From assembly GCF_003060865.1 (NCBI RefSeq), contig NZ_CP028918.1:70001-134000 (forward strand): a stretch of 64,000 bases of DNA, read 5' to 3'. Shown piece by piece: positions 59,284 to 64,000 of this stretch (its first letter is position 1; the number at the start of each line of letters is the position of its first letter). Source of the DNA: Gemmobacter aquarius. Lineage in GTDB: Bacteria; Pseudomonadota; Alphaproteobacteria; Rhodobacterales; Rhodobacteraceae. Made by a program: the position numbers and the translations under genes. The notes beneath the pieces are model-generated. The model saw only the letters and a program-made list of their open reading frames with translations. It was not told where the DNA came from and made no database searches.

Positions 59284-60483
59284 TTACCCTACGACGTTAT
59301 GGGCAGGCCCCATGGGGGCGGATGTCAACCGCTCGGCCCCTTCGCTGGTGACGATCAGCAGGTCGGTTTCGTGGTAACCGCCCGCCCCGGCGCTTCCTGC
59401 GGGTGACAGGATCATCGGACCCACCGATACCGCCATGCCGGCCTGAAGTTCGGTCTGCACATCCTCGCGCAGATCTACCGCCTGCTCACGCCCGAAGAAC
59501 GGGCCGGTGACGCCTGCCGAATGGCCATAGCCACAGGACCGCTGCCGCAGCAGGCCCCAGTTCCGGTACATCTCGTTCAACTCTGCCGCGATCTCGTTGC
59601 ATTTCGCGCCGGGACGGACCAACTCGATGGCCCGCCGGTGCACGGCAAGGTTTTTCTCCCATAGCGCAAGGCTGGCATCGTCCACATGGCCGCAGAACAG
59701 GGTGCGCCCCAGTGCCACCGAATAGCCGAACAGCATCGGACAACAGGTCAGCGACAGAATATCGCCACGCGCGATGCGCCGGTTCGTCACCGGATTATGC
59801 CCGCCATCGGTGTTGATGCCAGACTGGAACCATGTCCAGCTTTCCATCGGCTCGATATGCGGAAAGGCATCGGACGACGCCGCGATCATGGCGGTGGTTG
59901 CAGCGGTCGCCACTTCGAATTCCGGCACGCCCCCGGCAACCCGCCCGATAGCTTCCGAAAAGCCGATCTCGGCGATCTTTGCCCCCTTTCGCAGCAAATC
60001 CTGCTCCTCGGGGGATTTGACGGTTCGCAGCCACATGGCCGGCAAGCTGAGGTCGACCATCTCGACACCCGGAAGCGCCGCATCGAGAAGGCGCCGGAAG
60101 TCGAGCGAGACGTGGTCGAACTCGATTGCCAGCCGCTTTACCCCGGCCGTCAACTGGCGCACCGCGCGGTAGAAATTATCGCGCCGCCAGTCGGTATAGG
60201 TGACGTTTGGGCCATAGCTGTGCCGCCAAGCCTGTCCCCCGTCCACGCCTGCGGAAATGGTCGTGCCTGCCGTCCGTGTCAGGACCATCCCGTATTTCCG
60301 GCCAAAGGGGCGGTGCATCCATCCGGCAAAGTAAAGAATGCACTGGGGCGAGGTGAAAAGCGCAGCATCGACTTCGGATATGTCCATCCAGTCACGCATA
60401 GCGGTCTGGCGCCGATCCATCTCGAGGTCGGAAAAGGGCGCGTAACCCTTGGCACCGTTGTGCCACTCCAGAACATGCAACAT
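59284..60483 (-). CDS. Second creatinase-like M24 protein (paralogue)
   Basis: 399 residues from ATG 60483 (MLHVLEWHNGAKGYAPFSDLEMDRR). It is collinear with the creatinase at 51733-52965: VDAALFTSPQCILYFAGWMHRPFGRKYG, VDGGQAWRHSYGPNVTYTDWRRDNFYRAVRQL, WTWFQSGINTDGGHNPVTNRR (catalytic His kept) and CGYGHSAGVTGPFFGREQAVDLRED. Several creatinase-specific positions differ: FGYGHSFGVLCHYYG becomes CGYGHSAGVTGPFFG, and FTSYHCINYYSDF becomes FTSPQCILYFAGW. It may act on another guanidino compound or be a diverged creatinase. It is convergent with creatininase and has its own 5' region. Confidence 0.83.
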   Translation of the reverse strand: MLHVLEWHNGAKGYAPFSDLEMDRRQTAMRDWMDISEVDAALFTSPQCILYFAGWMHRPFGRKYGMVLTRTAGTTISAGVDGGQAWRHSYGPNVTYTDWRRDNFYRAVRQLTAGVKRLAIEFDHVSLDFRRLLDAALPGVEMVDLSLPAMWLRTVKSPEEQDLLRKGAKIAEIGFSEAIGRVAGGVPEFEVATAATTAMIAASSDAFPHIEPMESWTWFQSGINTDGGHNPVTNRRIARGDILSLTCCPMLFGYSVALGRTLFCGHVDDASLALWEKNLAVHRRAIELVRPGAKCNEIAAELNEMYRNWGLLRQRSCGYGHSAGVTGPFFGREQAVDLREDVQTELQAGMAVSVGPMILSPAGSAGAGGYHETDLLIVTSEGAERLTSAPMGPAHNVVG

Positions 60484-60629
60484 ATCGTGCGTCACAGACG
60501 TGCTTTCGCAGATTTCATCAGCGAAACGATAGCCAACTGGATCGGGAGAGTTGAAATTTGTAATTGAAATCAACGCATTTGCAGTGCGGAGAAAGAGCGG
60601 AAACGTCGGAAACCGGGCTAGCGTAAAAT

Positions 60630-60650
60630 CCCCCCGAACGGATCGGGGGG
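60630..60650 (-). terminator. Terminator of the COG4705 gene
   Basis: CCCCCCGA (60630-60637) / TCGGGGGG (60643-60650), 5-nt loop. On the minus strand the stem is followed by ATTTTA (aaaat at 60625-60629 on plus), 16 nt past the COG4705 stop. It shields the downstream creatinase-like gene. Confidence 0.85.
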
Positions 60651-60665
60651 CGCGGGTGGTCAGGG

Positions 60666-61448
60666 TCAGGCGCGGTTGCGCCGCCGGAAGGTCATCACAG
60701 CCACGGTCACCGCGATGATGCCAAGGAAGGCGAGGCTGGTCGTGATCGTGCCAAGGCCCAAGCCGCCATATTCGTCGGGCTGCGACAGGAAATCCCCGAC
60801 CGAAGCGCCCAGTGGCCGCGTGAAGATATAGCACAGCCAAAAGGCCCAGATCCCGTCGAGGCCAAGCGCGAAGTAGCCCAAGGCCAGCGAGGCGATGATC
60901 AGCCCGAACAGCACGCCCGTTCCGGCAAAGCCCACGCCGAAGGCTTCGGCCACCAGATCGCCCGCAGCGGTGCCGAGGGCAAAGGTGAACAGGATGGCCA
61001 GCCAATAGAACGCCTCGCGCCGGAAGGTGAAAACCTCGTGGATCGACAGGGTGCGTTCGGAGGCGAACCATGCAAGGAAGGTCAGCCCGAGCGCCAAGCT
61101 GAAGCCGATGGCGGAATAGAGGAGCGGGATACCGAAGGCATCGGTCATGTTGTCAGTGATCAGCGTGCCCACCACCGAGATCAGGACCACGGCGCACCAA
61201 TAGGCCGCCGGAACATAGACCCGCTGGCGGAACTGCCAGACCATCGCGGCGACCAGCACCGCCGTCATCAAAAGCGTGGTCGTCTGCAGGCCAAGGCCCG
61301 CATTCACCGCCAGAAAGTCGGCGGCGGTTTCGCCCATGGTGACGGCGGTCAGCTTGATAAGCCAGAAGCCGGGGGTCACATCGGGCACGCGGTTCGGCGC
61401 GGTTCCTGCGGCAGGGCTGGCAGTCGTGTGAAATGTCGAAGCGGTCAC
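60666..61448 (-). CDS. COG4705-type multi-pass membrane protein
   Basis: 260 residues with about seven to eight hydrophobic helices. The family pattern includes FWLIKLTAVTMGETAADFL (27-46), VYVPAAYWCAVVLISVVGTLITDNMTDAFG, and a second half repeating the theme in FYWLAILFTFALGTAAGDLVAEAFG and WLCYIFTRPLGASVGDFLSQP. The internal repetition of G(E/D)xxxDxL-type acidic helices suggests ion handling, but function is unknown. It follows the 215-residue secreted protein gene by 4 nt and is divergent from a two-component system, which probably regulates it. Confidence 0.82.
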   Translation of the reverse strand: MTASTFHTTASPAAGTAPNRVPDVTPGFWLIKLTAVTMGETAADFLAVNAGLGLQTTTLLMTAVLVAAMVWQFRQRVYVPAAYWCAVVLISVVGTLITDNMTDAFGIPLLYSAIGFSLALGLTFLAWFASERTLSIHEVFTFRREAFYWLAILFTFALGTAAGDLVAEAFGVGFAGTGVLFGLIIASLALGYFALGLDGIWAFWLCYIFTRPLGASVGDFLSQPDEYGGLGLGTITTSLAFLGIIAVTVAVMTFRRRNRA

Positions 61449-61452
61449 CTTG

Positions 61453-62100
61453 TCATCCTTTCAGTTGGGCCAGCGCCTGTGCCGACAGGGCATTGGCGCT
61501 TGTGTCATCATCTGCGTTGCAGCGTTCCAGTGCCTTGGTCTGCAACCCGGCCACGGCGGCGGCGGCAGGCTTGGCGCCAATCGCCGAATCCAGCTGTTTG
61601 ATCAGCACCTCGCAGGGCAGCGCGTGTCCGTTCGCATCGGTCACGGCGATCCCCGACACCCTCTGCACGGATCCGCCCGCAACAGCGGCAGGCGTGCCAC
61701 CCTCCGGCGCGCCAAGGGCGACCACCAGCGCATCGAGCGCCGCGTTCACCGATGCTGCATCCGGCGCGCTTGCCCGCAGCGCCTTGAAGGCGGCATCGTT
61801 GGCCGCGTCGACCATGCCCCAGCCATTCGCGTCAGCGGCCCGCATGGTATCGGCATTCCTGTCCCACAAGACTTCCAGATCGGTGATCCGGTGCCCGGCC
61901 GCCGCGAAATCGCCCGTGGCCGCGATCTTCTGCGTATCGGCCACGATGGCGGCGTAAGCCGACAGGTCGCCAAGACCCGCAGCCGGTGTGCCAGCGGTCG
62001 CCCCGACCGGCGACATCATCAGTTCCGCCACGGTAAAGCCGCCCGCCGGAACGCCGATCAGCGCCACCGACAGGATCAGGTTTCGGAGTGTCGTGTTCAT
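61453..62100 (-). CDS. Secreted hypothetical protein, co-transcribed with COG4705 gene
   Basis: 215 residues. N-terminus MNTTLRNLILSVALIGVPAGGF is a signal peptide or N-terminal anchor. The rest is alanine-rich and mostly helical, with DTQKIAATGDFAAAGHRITDLEVLWDRNADTMRAADANGWGMVDAANDAAFKALRA resembling small histidine-kinase-associated periplasmic helix bundles. Two cysteines (in LPCEVLI and ERCNADD) could pair. I do not recognise a named family. It lies upstream of COG4705 with a 4-nt gap and is divergent from the response regulator (178-nt intergenic). Confidence 0.75.
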   Translation of the reverse strand: MNTTLRNLILSVALIGVPAGGFTVAELMMSPVGATAGTPAAGLGDLSAYAAIVADTQKIAATGDFAAAGHRITDLEVLWDRNADTMRAADANGWGMVDAANDAAFKALRASAPDAASVNAALDALVVALGAPEGGTPAAVAGGSVQRVSGIAVTDANGHALPCEVLIKQLDSAIGAKPAAAAVAGLQTKALERCNADDDTSANALSAQALAQLKG

Positions 62101-62278
62101 ATGCGTCTGCCTTCTTCCCTATCCGGGCCAAGCCCTTGGACGGGTCAGGGATCGCATGGCAGGTCCTGCGTCGCCTTTCCGGCTTCTTACAAATCCGTAA
62201 GGGCAAGGGCGGCACGATGCGCTTCGCAAGCGGGGCCGTCTGGGCTATGCCAAGGGCATCAGACGGGGCAGACCGCAG

Positions 62279-62950
62279 ATGAGGATTCTTATCGCCGAAG
62301 ACGATGCCGAAGCCGCGCGTTACGTCATGCGCGGCTTGCAGGGCGAAGGCCACGGCGTCGACCATCTGGCCCACGGGCGCGACGCGCTGGCGCAGGCCAT
62401 GACGGGCGATTACGATCTTTTGCTGCTCGACCGCATGCTGCCGGGGCTGGACGGCCTGTCCATCCTGCGCGCGGTGCGGGCGGCGAAGCTGCCGGTTCCC
62501 GTTATTCTGCTTACGGCAATGGGAAGCGTCGAAGACCGCGTGACCGGCCTGCGCGCAGGGGCCGACGATTACATGGTCAAACCCTTCGCCTTTGTCGAAT
62601 TGCTGGCACGGATCGACACGATCAGTCGCCGCCCGTCCTTGCGGGACGAGGTTCTGGGCCTGACCGTCGGCGATCTGACCCTCGACCTTCTGACGCGCGA
62701 GGCGCGACGCGAGGGGCAGTCGATCGAGTTGCAGCCCCGCGAATTCCTGCTGCTCAAGCATTTCATGGAACGCCCCGGTCGGGTGCAGACGCGGACGATC
62801 CTGCTGGAAACCGTGTGGGGGCTTCATTTCGACCCCAAGACCAGCGTCGTGGAAACCCACATCAGCCGTTTGCGGGCCAAGATCGACAAGCCCTTTGCCA
62901 AGCCCTACCTGACCACGCTGCATGGCGTGGGCTATGTGCTGCAACCGTGA
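62279..62950 (+). CDS. OmpR-family response regulator
   Basis: 223 residues. The receiver has the acidic pair E7/D8 plus D9 (IAEDDAEAARY), phospho-acceptor D51 (LLLLDRMLPGLDGLSIL), T/S and K positions in LLTAMGS and DDYMVKPFAF. The C-terminal winged helix is LQPREFLLLKHFMERPGRVQTRTILLETVWGLHFDPKTSVVETHISRLRAKID. QseB/TctD-like by general look. It is coupled to the kinase gene, whose GTG start overlaps its stop. The signal is unknown, and the divergent COG4705 operon is the likely target. Confidence 0.93.
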   Translation: MRILIAEDDAEAARYVMRGLQGEGHGVDHLAHGRDALAQAMTGDYDLLLLDRMLPGLDGLSILRAVRAAKLPVPVILLTAMGSVEDRVTGLRAGADDYMVKPFAFVELLARIDTISRRPSLRDEVLGLTVGDLTLDLLTREARREGQSIELQPREFLLLKHFMERPGRVQTRTILLETVWGLHFDPKTSVVETHISRLRAKIDKPFAKPYLTTLHGVGYVLQP

Positions 62951-64000
62951 CGCGGCCCTTGTCTTGGTCGATGCGATTTGCGCTGTCGCTGTCGGCAGTC
63001 TTCGTGATCGCCACATTCGCGGCGGGCGGGCTGTCATGGCTTTTCGTGTCGCAGGAACTGTCCCGCCGCCTGCAAACCGATGTGCAAAGCGCGGCCGGGG
63101 CCTTGGCTGGCATCGCCGAGGCAGGCGACCGCACCGACCTTTCCGAACAGATCACGGCACAGGCCCGCGCCGTGCGCGACGGCGCGACGCTTTACGCCTT
63201 TGTCGATGGCGAAACCGGCAAGATCACCGGCTCGTTGCAACTCGCCGCCCCGTTCGAGGGCGCAAAACAGCTTTCCCCCGATCGCGATTTCCCGCCGCCC
63301 CTGTCCAGCGGACGCCCGCACGAGGACCCCTATCTCGCCTATGGCATCCGCACGCCGCTGGGTTGGGTGATCGTGGCGCATGATACGCAAGGCATCGTGG
63401 AAACCGGCGAAATCATGGTTCGCGCGACCGGTGCCGCCACGGTTGCCGCGCTGATCCTGTCGCTTGGCCTTGCGCTCGTCATCGCCCGCCGGACCGGGGC
63501 GCGCATCGGCAGGATGGAAAGCGTGCTCGACGCGATCGGGAACGGCAACCTTGCCCGCCGGATCGGCGACACCGGCAATGACGATCTGGCCGATCTTGCC
63601 CGCCGCGTCGACCTGATGCTCGACCGGTTGCAAAGGAGCATCGCGGCGATAAGGCAAGTGTCGACCGATGTCGCCCATGACCTGCGCGCACCGCTTGCGC
63701 GGCTGCGGATGCGGCTTGAACCCCATGCGCTTTCACCCGCCGTCCCCGGTGCCATTCGGGCCGAGATCGGGCAGGCGCTGGAGGACATCGACGGTATCTC
63801 TGCCACGTTCGACGCGATCCTTCGCCTGTCCCGGCTCGAGTCCGGCACGGCCGAGGCGCGGTCCGAGACGGTGAACCTGACCGCCCTGACGCAAAGCGTG
63901 CATGACATTCTGGAACCCGCGGCGAACGATATGGGCCATAGCCTTATGCTTGACAGCGGGCCGGGCAACGTGACCGTGACGGGGGATCAGGACTTGCTGA
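62947..64000 (+). CDS. Sensor histidine kinase, truncated by the window end
   Basis: The frame opens with GTG 62947 inside the response-regulator stop (ATG 62971 is an alternative) and runs past 64000; about 351 codons are visible. A first membrane helix (MRFALSLSAVFVIATFAAGGLSWLFV), a periplasmic domain, a second helix (ATGAATVAALILSLGLALVIARR) and a HAMP region (RIGRMESVLDAIGNGNLARRIGD) lead to the H-box STDVAHDLRAPLARLRMRLE, with phospho-acceptor H244. The ATP-binding domain begins but its N- and G-boxes lie outside the window. It phosphorylates the preceding response regulator. Confidence 0.93.
   Translation, partial: MTRPLSWSMRFALSLSAVFVIATFAAGGLSWLFVSQELSRRLQTDVQSAAGALAGIAEAGDRTDLSEQITAQARAVRDGATLYAFVDGETGKITGSLQLAAPFEGAKQLSPDRDFPPPLSSGRPHEDPYLAYGIRTPLGWVIVAHDTQGIVETGEIMVRATGAATVAALILSLGLALVIARRTGARIGRMESVLDAIGNGNLARRIGDTGNDDLADLARRVDLMLDRLQRSIAAIRQVSTDVAHDLRAPLARLRMRLEPHALSPAVPGAIRAEIGQALEDIDGISATFDAILRLSRLESGTAEARSETVNLTALTQSVHDILEPAANDMGHSLMLDSGPGNVTVTGDQDLL

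Overview
This window reads as a chromosomal segment of a high-GC alphaproteobacterium, most likely a Rhodobacteraceae member (roseobacter/Rhodobacter group). The reasons are the rrn tail ordered 23S-5S-tRNA-fMet, the C-terminal Hint domain on a giant RTX protein, and the combination of DHPS/cysteate (hpsN/cuyA), creatinine and ABC-sugar catabolic islands. The assignment rests on gene content only.

Layout. (1) 1-1768: 3' part of a 23S rRNA gene, a 5S gene, initiator tRNA and a terminator. (2) about 1828-3130: a decayed IS3-family element. (3) 3165-7379: an organosulfonate module on the minus strand, holding a sulfopropanediol dehydrogenase (HpsN-like), a fragment of a transporter permease, an Asp/Glu-racemase-family protein and L-cysteate sulfo-lyase (CuyA-like), with a divergent LysR regulator. 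(4) 7389-8366: a membrane LytTR regulator, then a 486-bp intergenic region. (5) 8853-30709: one giant RTX/Hint gene of about 21.9 kb. It contains three tandem, near-identical 4.72-kb units and is split by a single missing G at about 15671; if that base is restored the product would be 7,285 residues. (6) 30794-34259: GNAT, cupin, thiolase (pcaF-like) and an orphan PstS behind a fourfold Pho-box array. (7) 34431-46421: a sugar island. A ten-gene minus-strand run encodes a SorC regulator, a ribose/fructose-type ABC importer, a PfkB kinase, a GatZ/KbaZ homologue without GatY, a Gfo/Idh/MocA dehydrogenase, a TIM-barrel isomerase, a hydrolase and an Rpe-like epimerase. Divergent to it lie a LacD/YihT-type aldolase and an unusual ROK kinase fused to a P-loop domain. 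(8) 46587-50348: a GT4 glycosyltransferase and a pair of M16 proteins (one with the zinc motif, one without). (9) 50620-60483: a creatinine/creatine island with a GlxA-type regulator, creatinase, a small ORF, a polyamine-type ABC importer, a LysR regulator, creatininase and a second creatinase paralogue. (10) 60666-64000: a COG4705 membrane protein and a secreted protein, divergent from an OmpR-type response regulator and a histidine kinase cut by the window end.

How the parts work together. Three islands read as scavenging routes. Sulfonates: DHPS to sulfolactate by HpsN, and L-cysteate to pyruvate, ammonia and sulfite by CuyA; the linking enzymes are not here. Creatinine: creatinine to creatine to sarcosine plus urea, with import. 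Sugar: import, phosphorylation at C6 or C1, and epimerisation or aldol cleavage, with the substrate unknown but probably ketohexose-like. The most unusual object is the RTX gene, both for its repeat homogeneity and for the frameshift. The ROK-P-loop fusion, the permease fragment in the sulfonate island and several well-formed operator-like dyads also merit checking.
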